A stretch of DNA of 64,000 nt from NCBI GenBank assembly GCA_016707885.1, contig JADJGU010000001.1, positions 310,001 to 374,000 on the forward strand. Direction: 5' to 3'. Made by a program: the position numbers and the translations under genes. Within the stretch, counting starts at the first letter, position 1, and the number at the start of each line of letters is the position of its first letter. The notes beneath the pieces are model-generated. The model did no database searches and was not told the DNA's origin. It saw nothing but the letters and a program-made list of their open reading frames with translations. The stretch is from Sphingomonadales bacterium. GTDB taxonomy: Bacteria > Pseudomonadota > Alphaproteobacteria > Sphingomonadales > Sphingomonadaceae. Shown piece by piece: positions 44,293-53,519 of the stretch.

Positions 44293-44903
44293 TGCGGCGC
44301 TTGGCCATAATCGCAGCGCTTGCACTTTCAGCCTGCGCGACCACCCCGCCCGCCAATCCGCAAGATGCCTTTTGGGCGAACCTGAGCGCGCATTGCGGCA
44401 GGGCGTTTCCGGGCAAGCTGGCCAGTGACGAAGCCGCTGACGCCGGCTTCAAGGGCCGCCCGCTGATCATGCACGTCCGCAGTTGTACCGACAGCGAAAT
44501 CCGCATCCCGTTCCATGTCGGACCCAAGGATGCCGACGGCAAATGGGATCGTTCGCGCACATGGGTCATCACTCGCACCGCGACCGGACTGCGGCTGAAG
44601 CATGATCACCGGCATGAGGATGGCAGCGAGGATAAGCTGACCCAATATGGCGGCGATACGGCAAACGCGGGCACGGCGACCGCACAAGCCTTTCCCGTCG
44701 ATGCCGAGAGCATCGCACTGTTCCGCCGCGAGGGCCGCGACGTGTCGGTCACCAATGTCTGGGAAGTCGAGATCAGCGACAAGGGCGCGGCCAATCCCCG
44801 CTTTGCCTATGTCCTGCGCCGGACTGGAGAAAATGCACGTTTTTTCCGTGTCGAATTTGACCTCAGCACGACTGTAGTCGCGCCCCCGCCTTGGGGTGGC
44901 TAG
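44292..44903 (+). CDS. Lipoprotein, unknown
   Basis: 203 residues. MRRLAIIAALALSAC is a lipoprotein signal with Cys15. Mature part: DAFWANLSAHCGRAFPGKLA, then RSWTWV-like beta segments and LKHDHRHEDGSED. No domain recognised, but sphingomonad genomes have similar 'DUF-type' lipoproteins next to phnA. Directly follows PhnA. Confidence 0.75.
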   Translation: MRRLAIIAALALSACATTPPANPQDAFWANLSAHCGRAFPGKLASDEAADAGFKGRPLIMHVRSCTDSEIRIPFHVGPKDADGKWDRSRTWVITRTATGLRLKHDHRHEDGSEDKLTQYGGDTANAGTATAQAFPVDAESIALFRREGRDVSVTNVWEVEISDKGAANPRFAYVLRRTGENARFFRVEFDLSTTVVAPPPWGG

Positions 44904-44986
44904 GCCATTCCAGATCTTTACATGGTTTGCAATTTGCCTGAACCGAATTAGGACATGCAAGATATTGTCCTTAAAAGGAATTCAAC

Positions 44987-45829
44987 TTGCTCCGTCCAAT
45001 ATGCGCAATGCTTGCATTTTGTTTGTTTGCCACCCCGATGTCCGCATCGGCAAAAGAGAAAAAGCCGGTCAACGGTAGCTGGCAGATCGCGCCGATACCG
45101 TTGGAAGCGCCCAAAATCATTCAAGTCGGCAGCGGCGATAGTCTGTTGCTCAGCCAGCCGCTGACACCCGAAGCGATCCGAATTACATCGAATGCGGCCA
45201 GCCTGGACAAGCTCAGCGTCGATGCAGGCGACACCTTGTTCCGCGTCACCACCAAACAGGGCACCGCATGGTGCGCGCTGGCTCCGCTCCGTCTGCTGCC
45301 CGAAGAGAAAAAGGGACTGGGCCTAGCCAATGTCTTTCTGGGCGGATCTGTGCTTGCCAACCGCCCTGACGCTTTGTGCTTCGGCGATACCGATAATGAC
45401 GGTGTGATGGAAAGTGCGATGAAAGGCAGTTCAAAGGGTTACGTACTTCCGGTCATCGACAAGCTGGGAAAGCCCGTGCCCATTGCTCCGCTTTCGACGA
45501 GCGAAGGAGACGCTACAAGCGTCACGGATTGGAAAGTTGAGCTGCATGCAACCGCAGCACTGCGCAAGGAAAAGACTGACGTGATCTATTCTGCGCTGCT
45601 CGTCGGCCCTAGCGGAACCATGTCCATCGACGGGTTCCGGCTTCTGGACGGCGAAGGCAATGCATTTGCCATCTTTGGCAATCTGGCCACAATCGACACG
45701 AAATTTGATAGCGTAACACCTACGCGCGTTACCAAAGGTGAAGCCGACGGTGAGGGAAATATCGAATTGCGCGTCGAAAGCGCGATGCAGGCGCGTGCCA
45801 TGACATTGGGCAATCCCCAGCCATATTAA
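44987..45829 (+). CDS. Exported protein, unknown
   Basis: 280 residues from TTG 44987, chosen because AAGGA lies seven bases upstream; ATG 45008 is 28 bases away from it. Signal region MLAFCLFATPMSASA. Mature part contains GDTDNDGVMESAMKGSSKG, a calcium-binding-like D-x-D-x-D loop. No family recognised. Confidence 0.7.
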   Translation: MLRPICAMLAFCLFATPMSASAKEKKPVNGSWQIAPIPLEAPKIIQVGSGDSLLLSQPLTPEAIRITSNAASLDKLSVDAGDTLFRVTTKQGTAWCALAPLRLLPEEKKGLGLANVFLGGSVLANRPDALCFGDTDNDGVMESAMKGSSKGYVLPVIDKLGKPVPIAPLSTSEGDATSVTDWKVELHATAALRKEKTDVIYSALLVGPSGTMSIDGFRLLDGEGNAFAIFGNLATIDTKFDSVTPTRVTKGEADGEGNIELRVESAMQARAMTLGNPQPY

Positions 45830-45935
45830 GATGGTGCACTAAACTGGGGTGATTGGAAGGGCTAGCACATCCTTCTGCCATTGCATTCGCGCCGACTTAC
45901 TGTATTATATCAGCAATACATTGAGAGGCTGGTAA

Positions 45936-46382
45936 ATGCAGAATGACGATCTTTTGACGAGCAGTAGACCTGTGGACAAGCCTGTATCTGAGCGTTTTGT
46001 GCTGAGCGGCCTGTGGGCGTCGACAATGTTCTGCTACATTTATGCTGACTTTTTCGGGCTTTTCCGGAGAGGCCGTATGGCGTCGATGAACGAGGGCATG
46101 ATCCTGCCATTGGGTGAGGCGACGCCTACAGTGTTGCTGGCGGTATCGGTGATGATGGCGATCCCGAGCCTTATGGTCGCGTTGACACTGATCCTTCCTG
46201 CACGTGTCGCGCGCTGGTCCAATATCGTTTTTGGACTGGCTTTCACCTTCATCCAAGGCGCGACAATGGTCGGCGGCGCGCCGCCATATTATTTGTTCTT
46301 CGGCACAATCGAAATGCTGATGACATTGTCGATTGTATGGACCGCCTGGCGCTGGTCGCGTCCGGAAGGAATTCGCCGATGA
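45936..46382 (+). CDS. DUF6326-type membrane protein
   Basis: 148 residues with four membrane segments. FVLSGLWASTMFCYIYADFFGLF and IPSLMVALTLILPARVARW fit the uncharacterised DUF6326 family. The stop overlaps the next start (ATGA), so the two are coupled. Confidence 0.8.
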   Translation: MQNDDLLTSSRPVDKPVSERFVLSGLWASTMFCYIYADFFGLFRRGRMASMNEGMILPLGEATPTVLLAVSVMMAIPSLMVALTLILPARVARWSNIVFGLAFTFIQGATMVGGAPPYYLFFGTIEMLMTLSIVWTAWRWSRPEGIRR

Positions 46383-47062
46383 CTGTCATTTCGCAAACGC
46401 AGGCCCGCGTTGCAGGCTGGTTATATCTCGGTACCATCGTCGCCGGAATTTACGCGCAAGTGTTCACGCGGATGAATCTGGCGGTAGCCGATAATCCGGC
46501 AGCAACCGCCACCGCTATTTCGGCCCATGAAAGCCTGTATCGCTCGGGGCTGGCTGCCGATGCGGTGATGCTATTCTGCTATATCGCGGTCACCATCATA
46601 TTTCTGGGCTTGTTCAAAAGCGTCGACGCACTGCTCGCGCGCATCGCCGCCGGGTTCAGCATGATCGGCATCGCCGTGCTTTCTATAACCGGGATATTCC
46701 ACGCGGCGCCGATGCTCCTGCTGCAAAATGCCCCTTATCTTGACCCCGACATGCAACAGCAGCTCGCACGACTGTCACTCGATCTGCATAGTGAAGGCTA
46801 TAGCATCAGCCTGCTCTTTTTCGGGACCTACTGCCTGTTGCTGGGCGTGTTGATCTGGCGGTCGCGTTTGATTCCAAAGTGGGTGGGTGCATTGATGATG
46901 GCAGGTGGAACCGCGCATCTTTTCAACAACTTCGCTTTCATACTGGCACCCGATTTTGCCCGACAAATCCCCGATCTGTTCAAATATCCCCCGCTATTGG
47001 GCGAACTTGCTCTGGCGCTGTGGTTGGTGTTTTTTGGCATAAGGACTGCTGGCGACAGCTAG
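46379..47062 (+). CDS. DUF4386 membrane protein
   Basis: 227 residues from ATG 46379 with about six membrane segments. ARVAGWLYLGTIVAGIYAQVFTRMNLAVADNPAATATAI is the typical DUF4386 opening. Function unknown. Second gene of the pair with DUF6326. Confidence 0.85.
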   Translation: MTVISQTQARVAGWLYLGTIVAGIYAQVFTRMNLAVADNPAATATAISAHESLYRSGLAADAVMLFCYIAVTIIFLGLFKSVDALLARIAAGFSMIGIAVLSITGIFHAAPMLLLQNAPYLDPDMQQQLARLSLDLHSEGYSISLLFFGTYCLLLGVLIWRSRLIPKWVGALMMAGGTAHLFNNFAFILAPDFARQIPDLFKYPPLLGELALALWLVFFGIRTAGDS

Positions 47063-47165
47063 TCACGCGACGAGCAGCTATTATTCATGCGGGGATTTGT
47101 GCGGAAACGCCTATAGGCCGCTGGCGCACCGGAAGCTTTGGGTCAGTCGCATGAGGATTTGCGAC

Positions 47166-47297
47166 ATGGAAACCCGACTGATCATTGCCTATTCGCTTAT
47201 CGCTATAATGGCACTTTGCGCGATTTTCGGTGTTGTGATGATAAGACGGAAACTGGCACACAACCGTCGCCGCGACCATGGCAATGGTGGTGATTGA
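47166..47297 (+). CDS. 43-residue single-span membrane protein
   Basis: ATG 47166 preceded by GAGGA at eight bases. One hydrophobic helix (LIIAYSLIAIMALCAIFGVVMI) is followed by basic residues RRKLAHNRRRDHGNGGD. Fills part of the otherwise empty 240-base gap. No family recognised; expression unproven. Confidence 0.5.
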   Translation: METRLIIAYSLIAIMALCAIFGVVMIRRKLAHNRRRDHGNGGD

Positions 47298-47303
47298 CAG
47301 CCG

Positions 47304-47657
47304 CTATCCTTTTCGCAGCAGGAACGCGAAAAATCCAAGCGTGAACAGCGCATCTCCTGCTAGAATATAGCCGGTTCCCGCCGCCGCTTTTCCGGCGATC
47401 ACATCAGGTAGAAGCAGCCCGACTATGCCGAGCTTTCCAATAATTCCCGCCCATAACACCGGTCCGAACCGAACTGGGTCGCGCCCGACAAATGCATAGA
47501 CAATGCCAAAACCGAGCACGAGCAATCCGACAATCCGGTCATTCACCGGTGCCGCAGCGTTGGCCAGACCGGCACCACCAATGACAATATTATAAGTAGC
47601 GGCAGCGTAGAAGAACCAGCGCCAATATTTGGCTATTGTGATTGGTTCTGTGCTCAT
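47304..47657 (-). CDS. Small membrane protein, unknown
   Basis: 117 residues from ATG 47655-47657, preceded by GGGGAG. Four hydrophobic segments, including FFYAAATYNIVIGGAGLANA. No family recognised with confidence. Transcribed toward the 43-residue gene. Confidence 0.75.
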   Translation of the reverse strand: MSTEPITIAKYWRWFFYAAATYNIVIGGAGLANAAAPVNDRIVGLLVLGFGIVYAFVGRDPVRFGPVLWAGIIGKLGIVGLLLPDVIAGKAAAGTGYILAGDALFTLGFFAFLLRKG

Positions 47658-47759
47658 CTTGCTCCCCTTCCCCTTTGGACGATGACCCAAAGAGCCGAAG
47701 CGAGCCAGATTCACAAGTACCTAAAACTGTCTTTCAACGTTGAGCACAAACAAACCCCG

Positions 47760-48257
47760 TCAGGCGCCTTCGAGCACGTCCGCGCCGTTAACGGCAAGCC
47801 GGGTGCGATTGTCATAATCACCCAGAACAGCCTTGGTCAGGCCAAAGTCGGTGATCGCCAGAATCACCAGCTCGTCGGTTTCGGAGAGGTTTCTGGACTG
47901 ATGAAAATGCCAGCGCGGCACAAAGGCCAATCCGCCGGGTTCCAGCGTCAAAGTGGCATCACCAATCCGCACTTCGGCCTTGCCGCTGATGACATAGAAC
48001 AAAGATTCATGGGCATGCTTATGCAGTTCATTATTGGCCCCGGCAGCAATCCGCACCACGCGCGCATCAAATGCCTGGGTCCCTGGAAAGTCCAGAACAT
48101 CGACCGAGAAATCGATGCCAAGTTTCTCATTTCGGTTGCGATATATTTCGCGATGGGTGTTCACCAGATCTGCATGAAATTCCGCTGCATCATGGCCGGT
48201 AGCCAGCGGCTGGCGATCCTCGATATTCTTGATGATAGTCAGGATGTCTGCGTTCAT
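47760..48257 (-). CDS. Cupin domain protein
   Basis: 165 residues. The cupin motifs are GANNELHKHAHESLFYVISGKAEVRIGD (motif 1, with H-x-H) and PGGLAFVPRWHFHQSRN (motif 2). These metal sites support oxygenases or sensors; specific role not visible. The N-terminal part (RQPLATGHDAAEFHADLVNTHR) is helical. Confidence 0.8.
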   Translation of the reverse strand: MNADILTIIKNIEDRQPLATGHDAAEFHADLVNTHREIYRNRNEKLGIDFSVDVLDFPGTQAFDARVVRIAAGANNELHKHAHESLFYVISGKAEVRIGDATLTLEPGGLAFVPRWHFHQSRNLSETDELVILAITDFGLTKAVLGDYDNRTRLAVNGADVLEGA

Positions 48258-48330
48258 TTTTGTGTTTCCTTTGCGAAAAGCGTCGCCGTCCGCTTAGGGT
48301 CCTAGCTGGACCGCGCCTTGGCCTCGAATG

Positions 48331-49092
48331 TCAGGATGCCATCGCCATTTCGTGCTTTTCGGCGCAGGTCAGCGCGCGATCATACATCCAGTCCCAATAG
48401 GATGACCGGAGCGACAGCGCCTTGATCATGCCACGGCGCAGATCGCCCTTGCCCGAAGGCGTTGCCGCAAAATCGAGCGAGATTTGCTCCAGCGCTTCCT
48501 GATGGTGATCATCCACCGCCGTGTGCAGCGGAAAGAAAACTGTGTCGCGCGGATGGAGATCGGTACGCTTCAGCGCTTCGACAAAGGGGATATAAATGGT
48601 GCTGACGATGTTTTCGGTACCCAGACCCAACGCACCCAGTGCCTCGGCAGCAGACCCATAAGTCAATGTCGCCAGAAAGGATTCACGCCAGCACACCAGC
48701 TCGATTGCCTCATCCGCCTGGGCATAAGGGGCAGTGATGCCGGTCGCCTCACGAAAGCGACGGAACAATTGCGGGTGCGGTACACCCTCAATCCATTCGC
48801 GCTCTACGCCGACTGCGGCGAGCTCGGCATATTCCTCATCCTCGTAAATCCCCGATTCCTCGGTCAGGTTTTGCAACAGGCTGTTGCGATGCGCGGCAAC
48901 TTCCAGTTTTGAAATCACCGTCGTCAGATAGCGGGGGAAATGAAGCGAATAGCCGTAATAATGCTGGGCAAAGTCGCGTAACGCCCAATCTGTGTCTGGC
49001 AAATCACCCGAACCCAAAGCTTTCAAATAGGGATGATTGACAGCGCGATGATTGAGCGATTCTTCGATAAGATCTTTGATAGAAACAGGCAC
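48331..49092 (-). CDS. Heme-oxygenase-like iron-dependent redox enzyme
   Basis: 253 residues. LTEESGIYEDEEYAELAAVG and HTAVDDHHQEALEQ are the acidic and His-Asp-x-x-His residues that bind two iron atoms in heme-oxygenase-like diiron oxidases (PqqC/CADD/UndA/HDO family). Product not known. A cupin protein is co-oriented 73 bases downstream, a possible partner. Confidence 0.75.
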   Translation of the reverse strand: MPVSIKDLIEESLNHRAVNHPYLKALGSGDLPDTDWALRDFAQHYYGYSLHFPRYLTTVISKLEVAAHRNSLLQNLTEESGIYEDEEYAELAAVGVEREWIEGVPHPQLFRRFREATGITAPYAQADEAIELVCWRESFLATLTYGSAAEALGALGLGTENIVSTIYIPFVEALKRTDLHPRDTVFFPLHTAVDDHHQEALEQISLDFAATPSGKGDLRRGMIKALSLRSSYWDWMYDRALTCAEKHEMAMAS

Positions 49093-49192
49093 ACGACCTC
49101 CGATTATTGTTAATCTTCGGACGGCCTAATAGTGTAAGTTGGCAGGCGAGTTGAACAAGTCTATGGAACTAGTTCACTTTTGTCCCAACACT

Positions 49193-49570
49193 TTACATCG
49201 GCTTGGGTTCCCACAATTCGATCTTGCGACCTTCCGGGTCCATGATGTGCGCAAAGCGGCCATTGGCTTCATCGGGAAAGGTTTTGACCGGCTCCACCCC
49301 ATGTTCGGCACAGCGGGCGAGCATGCCGTCCAGATCATCGACCATCAGGTTGAACATGAACTCTTTGTCCGAAGGTGCAAAATAGTCCGTATCAGCCTTG
49401 AAGGGCGAGAACACCGTAGCCGCCCCCGGATGCGCGGCGGCGGCGTCGGGGGTGAAAATAATACCCCAGGGTTCCACCTTGATACCAAGCACCCGCGCAT
49501 ACCATTCATTGGTTGCGGACGGATCTGCCGATTTGAAAAACAGCCCGCCAAGCCCGATAATATTGGCCAT
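49193..49570 (-). CDS. VOC (glyoxalase-fold) protein
   Basis: 125 residues from ATG 49568-49570. The fold is seen in NIIGLGGLFFKSADPSATNEWYARVLGI and IMDPEGRKIELWEP; metal ligands are incomplete to the eye. Members include dioxygenases and resistance proteins; no substrate assigned. Lies after the MFS gene. Confidence 0.8.
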   Translation of the reverse strand: MANIIGLGGLFFKSADPSATNEWYARVLGIKVEPWGIIFTPDAAAAHPGAATVFSPFKADTDYFAPSDKEFMFNLMVDDLDGMLARCAEHGVEPVKTFPDEANGRFAHIMDPEGRKIELWEPKPM

Positions 49571-49593
49571 CGTCAATCTCCCGGAGCCAGTAA

Positions 49594-50919
49594 TCAGTTG
49601 AACTCAAATCGGCCGGGCAAACCGCTCTCGATCCGCGTCCTATCGCGGTGGAACCAACGTCCGGCGAGGAAGAACGCCGGAAGCGCCAAGAGCGAGGCGA
49701 CCGACATAGTTATCGCTGCATGGGTATAAGGCTCCAGACTGCCCGCCGTGCGGAACATGTCAATCAACCAGCCGGTGCCGGTTATGCCCAGGCCAAGGCC
49801 CACAACATTCAAGCACAATATGTTGAACGCGATCACCGTGGCGCGTGCGGTGGGCGGAGAGAGTTCCTGTATCGTCGAAATAGACGGGCCGTAAAAGGCG
49901 CAGAGGATGAAGATACCCAGCCCGATCCCCGGCACGAACAGCGCCGAATCCGCTGGCAGGATACGAAAGATCACCGAGAAGGGCCCGACAATCAGGAATA
50001 TCCAGAACAGCAGCATCGCCCTGCCCGATTTCCGGTATTTGTACCACCAATCGCCTGCAAAGCCTCCAAACAGCGTTCCTGCGATCCCGGCAACCACCGT
50101 GATATAGCCGGTCAGCTTGGCTATTTCGGCACGTTCGAACCCGCGTTCCTCGACAAACCAGATCTGGTCAAACGCCGCCGCGCCCACTGCAAAGTGCAGC
50201 GCAACCCCGCCACCGATCATCATGCACAAGGCCGGCGATTGTTTCAGTGCAGCGCCGAGAAGCCGCATATGCCCGCGCAGGCCGGGCCCATGTTCATAGT
50301 GCTGCGCGTTCGGCACGCGCGGGTCACGGACAAACAACATAAACACTGCAAACAGCATCCCCGCTCCGCCGAGCAGGTAGAAGCAATTGCGCCAACCAAT
50401 TGTCGGGCCCAAATAGCCTGCGACCAAAAGGCTGAGCCCCGCGCCCACCGGCACGCCGAGATAATAGAGCGCCGCTGCCAGCCCGAGCTGCGACGGGCGG
50501 AACCGGTCCGCCAACAGCGAGGTCGCCGCAGGCGTCAGCGCCGATTCCCCGACGCCGATCAGCGCGCGCGGTATCGCCATCGAAACGAAACCCTTCGCTG
50601 CCCCGCTCGCCGCGGTCAGCAAGCTCCAGACCGCAATCGCAGCCGCGATCAGCTTTCCCCGATGCATCCGGTCGGCCAATATCCCCATGAACAGTCCGGC
50701 GACCGCGTAAAAGATGATGAAGAACAGCCCGGTCAGCAGGCCATATTGGGTGTCGGTCAGCCCGAGCTCCGGCTTTATGAAATTCGCAAAGCTGGGGAGC
50801 AACTGCCGGTCGACAAAATTCAGGACATTGATGATGGTGAGCAGCACGAGCAGCCCCCATCGGGACGCCGAATCCTGAACTTTATCGTGCTCCGCAGAAC
50901 TTAAACCATTGGCGGACAT
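49594..50919 (-). CDS. MFS transporter (spinster-like)
   Basis: 441 residues from ATG 50917-50919, preceded by GAGGAGG. Twelve membrane segments. The MFS loop motif is GILADRMHRGKLIA, and NFVDRQLLPSFANFIK is typical of the spinster-type MFS group. It moves an unidentified small compound. The VOC protein follows on the same strand. Confidence 0.9.
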   Translation of the reverse strand: MSANGLSSAEHDKVQDSASRWGLLVLLTIINVLNFVDRQLLPSFANFIKPELGLTDTQYGLLTGLFFIIFYAVAGLFMGILADRMHRGKLIAAAIAVWSLLTAASGAAKGFVSMAIPRALIGVGESALTPAATSLLADRFRPSQLGLAAALYYLGVPVGAGLSLLVAGYLGPTIGWRNCFYLLGGAGMLFAVFMLFVRDPRVPNAQHYEHGPGLRGHMRLLGAALKQSPALCMMIGGGVALHFAVGAAAFDQIWFVEERGFERAEIAKLTGYITVVAGIAGTLFGGFAGDWWYKYRKSGRAMLLFWIFLIVGPFSVIFRILPADSALFVPGIGLGIFILCAFYGPSISTIQELSPPTARATVIAFNILCLNVVGLGLGITGTGWLIDMFRTAGSLEPYTHAAITMSVASLLALPAFFLAGRWFHRDRTRIESGLPGRFEFN

Positions 50920-51025
50920 CGGCTCTCCCTCCTCATCCCGTCCGGCCACCATGGGTGAGCGGACGAGCGATGCCAAGAGATATATGCGGCCTGCCGTCTT
51001 GTTTTATGTCTCCGCCGTTTCCCGG

Positions 51026-51394
51026 CTAACTGCACATCCGGCTGCGTTCGCTTTCCCAGTGATGGCGTTCTTCCAGATAGGCATTGTGCAGGTCCACCGC
51101 ATGCCGGTGGCCATCGGTATCGCCCAGCTGATTGGCATATTCGGCGAGTTTTTCTGCCAGAATCTGCGCATCGGCAAGGTAGGAAATCAGGCTGCCCATC
51201 ATCGCGCAACCACGAGTGAAATCGCGCTCGCTCTTCATGTCGGTTTTCAGCGAGTTGACTCTGTCCACCACTTTGTTGAACTCCATGATGGTGGAATTAA
51301 ACTGATACCGGTAAAAATCGCGTCCCTGCGCCGCCGCCATCTGGGGTAAGGCCAATGCTAAGCAGATCAGCAGCGACAAAATGTAGCGGCGCAT
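51026..51394 (-). CDS. Small exported protein, unknown
   Basis: 122 residues from ATG 51392-51394 with AGGAG upstream and a signal peptide (MRRYILSLLICLALALPQMAAA). The mature part is mostly helical (IMEFNKVVDRVNSLKTDM, AEKLAEYANQLGD). No family recognised. Ends ...SERSRMCS. Confidence 0.7.
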   Translation of the reverse strand: MRRYILSLLICLALALPQMAAAQGRDFYRYQFNSTIMEFNKVVDRVNSLKTDMKSERDFTRGCAMMGSLISYLADAQILAEKLAEYANQLGDTDGHRHAVDLHNAYLEERHHWESERSRMCS

Positions 51395-51530
51395 GGCGGG
51401 AAGCTCCTTCGGAACACGGATTGATGACATCCCATAACTTTCCCGGACGGCAAAAAATTGGAAAAATCGCGCAAATCCCAATCCCGCCAAATATAGGGCA
51501 TGTTTGGCGATTCCTTTACGCAACCATGCT

Positions 51531-52058
51531 ATGGGCGATGCCATGATATCCGGCAGGAAAGACAAGGACGTACTGACCTATCACCGCAGCGCGCGGCAGG
51601 ATGTGCGCGCCTGGGCGATGTTCCTGATCGGCGCGGTGTTCGTCTTTGCCGGTCTGACCATCGATCCGCAGAGCAATTGCAACGAGGCAGGCGAATGTGC
51701 GCCCTGGCTGGTGCCGGTGGCGTTGGTGATGGGTGCAGCGGTGGGCTTGGGCGGGCTCGGGCAATTGCTCGCCAACCCGAATCGCGGCAGCCGCATCGAT
51801 CCAGACAGCGGCAGGCTGATCTGGTGGCAAAACCGGTTTGGCAGCAGCGGCGGCGACGAAGGCAGCATCGATCCCGCCGACATCGCGCTGATCCGCATCA
51901 TAAAGCAGGATGAAAGCAGCGACGGCATCCACCTCTATAACCATGCAGGCGAACGGCAATTCTACTTTGACGACGAGGTCATCGGCTGGAATCAGGAAGG
52001 ATGGGCCAAGGCGATGACCGACCGCTGGCCACATATCAAACTGGAGATCAAGGGCTAG
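51531..52058 (+). CDS. Two-span membrane protein, unknown
   Basis: About 175 residues from ATG 51531; ATG 51543 is the alternative, with no clear ribosome site for either. Two helices (AWAMFLIGAVFVFAGLTI, VPVALVMGAAVGLGGLGQLLA) precede a soluble part with IDPDSGRLIWWQNRF and FYFDDEVIGWNQ. No family recognised. Confidence 0.7.
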   Translation: MGDAMISGRKDKDVLTYHRSARQDVRAWAMFLIGAVFVFAGLTIDPQSNCNEAGECAPWLVPVALVMGAAVGLGGLGQLLANPNRGSRIDPDSGRLIWWQNRFGSSGGDEGSIDPADIALIRIIKQDESSDGIHLYNHAGERQFYFDDEVIGWNQEGWAKAMTDRWPHIKLEIKG

Positions 52059-52079
52059 GCGACCCAGCCACCCAACAGC

Positions 52080-52478
52080 TTAGCGGTTGAACTGCACCAG
52101 ATCCCACAAATTGCCATAAAGATCGGCAAAAACCGCCACCTTGCCATAGGGCTGCACCGCGGGCGGGCGGATCCACTCGACACCGGCTGCTGAATATGCG
52201 GCATGATCGCGGTCGAAATCGTCGGTTGAAAGGAACAGGAACACGCGGCCACCGGCCTGATTGCCGATGAAAGCCTCCTGCTCGGGCTTCGACGCACGGG
52301 CGAGCAAAATCGTGGTGGCATCCTCCGTTGCACCGGGCGGGCGGATGAGCACCCAGCGCTTGTCCTGTTCGGGCTGATATTCGTCGGCAACCAGCGTGAA
52401 GCCGAGTTTTTCGACGTAAAAACCGATGGCTTCGTCATAGTCACGGACAACAAGGGCGATGTGGGCAAGATGGGGCAT
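52080..52478 (-). CDS. VOC family protein
   Basis: 132 residues. HIALVVRDYDEAIGFYVEKLGFTLVAD is the opening strand and metal-site His of a glyoxalase-fold protein; FADLYGNLWDLVQF holds the last acidic ligand. Similar to bleomycin-resistance-like VOC proteins. Substrate unknown. Confidence 0.85.
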   Translation of the reverse strand: MPHLAHIALVVRDYDEAIGFYVEKLGFTLVADEYQPEQDKRWVLIRPPGATEDATTILLARASKPEQEAFIGNQAGGRVFLFLSTDDFDRDHAAYSAAGVEWIRPPAVQPYGKVAVFADLYGNLWDLVQFNR

Positions 52479-52623
52479 GGCTCGACAATGACGGATTTGC
52501 CCGCGCAGTAAAGCGCCAAAATTCTTCCGGAAGAGCTAGCACACGCGCATCATTGACAGATTTACTGATATAATACACCACTACAGTTTGCAGTGCCCGA
52601 TTCCGGGGCTCGGAGGAAATATC

Positions 52624-53061
52624 ATGCCGGCGATCAACGACACCCAATTTCCACCGGTCGCCACATGGCGGATCAACGCCATGCGGTTCCTGTTCCTGCT
52701 GATGGCGGGTTTCATGGGGGCGATGTTCGTCTGGCCGCAACTGCTGTTTGAATGGGCCGACTGGGATGTAAATCGCGGCCTCGCCAAATCGATGCTGGCC
52801 GCGCTCGCGCTGATGAGCCTGCTCGGCGTGCGCTATCCGCTGCAGATGCTGCCGCTGATGCTCTATGAGATTGCGTGGAAGACGATCTGGCTGGTGCTGA
52901 TCGCGGGCCGCGCCTGGATGGCGGACAAATGGACGCCCGATATCGAGGGGCTGTTCTACGACTGCATCGGCATCATCATCGCCTATTTCATCGTGCCCTG
53001 GCGCTATGTCTGGGCGCGCTATTTCGCCCAGCCGATGGAGCCTTTGCGGCAGAAAGCCTAG
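52624..53061 (+). CDS. Membrane protein, unknown
   Basis: 145 residues from ATG 52624, preceded by GGAGG. Three or four hydrophobic segments (FLFLLMAGFMGAMFVW, MLAALALMSLLGV, TIWLVLIAGRAWM, CIGIIIAYFIVPW). No family recognised. Confidence 0.75.
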   Translation: MPAINDTQFPPVATWRINAMRFLFLLMAGFMGAMFVWPQLLFEWADWDVNRGLAKSMLAALALMSLLGVRYPLQMLPLMLYEIAWKTIWLVLIAGRAWMADKWTPDIEGLFYDCIGIIIAYFIVPWRYVWARYFAQPMEPLRQKA

Positions 53062-53370
53062 CTATTTCGCCAGCCGTTCCCGGTTGCGGCGCACGCGGCG
53101 GGAATAATGGGCGATACTGCCGCTCACAATCTGTTCGGGGCTGGTGCCGAGCTTTCCGGTCATCAGATAAACGCCCAGCGCCATATTGGCCGCGACCTTT
53201 TCCGAAACCATCCGCTCCGCCTCTTTCACCGCCGCCGGGCCGCCAAAGGCCAGCGCACCCAGCCGCATCGCAATCACCATATTGGACTCAGCGGCCAGTG
53301 CCCATGCGTCCATGGCGATGGTGTAATAATTGGGGCGTTTGCGGATGGGGGATTTTGTTGGGCTGGTCAT
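53062..53370 (-). CDS. Small helical protein, unknown
   Basis: 102 residues from ATG 53368-53370. The helical sequence AWALAAESNMVIAMRLGALAFGGPAAVKEAERMVSEKVAANM resembles phasin-like or PHA-associated helical proteins. Ends with a basic segment (HYSRRVRRNRERLAK). Assignment uncertain. Confidence 0.7.
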   Translation of the reverse strand: MTSPTKSPIRKRPNYYTIAMDAWALAAESNMVIAMRLGALAFGGPAAVKEAERMVSEKVAANMALGVYLMTGKLGTSPEQIVSGSIAHYSRRVRRNRERLAK

Positions 53371-53519
53371 ATCGCCTTGTCCTAACCGGTTGGGGCAGAA
53401 TGTCACGTGGGGAATGCTATCAAGAGACGATCACGGGACACACCACGCCAAGCGAGCCGCTGCAGAGGCGAGAGAAGTTGGTGCCGGGAGGCTAAATTGG
53501 TGTAAAGTCGCGAACAGAA

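Noticed and set aside
43903..44325. Extended N-terminus of the 43066-43902 protein
   Set aside because: It would run antisense through the PhnA gene and lacks a signal; the signal peptide begins at the internal ATG.
49648..50904. 418-codon plus-strand open frame
   Set aside because: It lies entirely antisense to the MFS transporter, is rich in Arg/Gln/His as expected for the opposite strand of a GC-rich gene, and has no domain or ribosome site.
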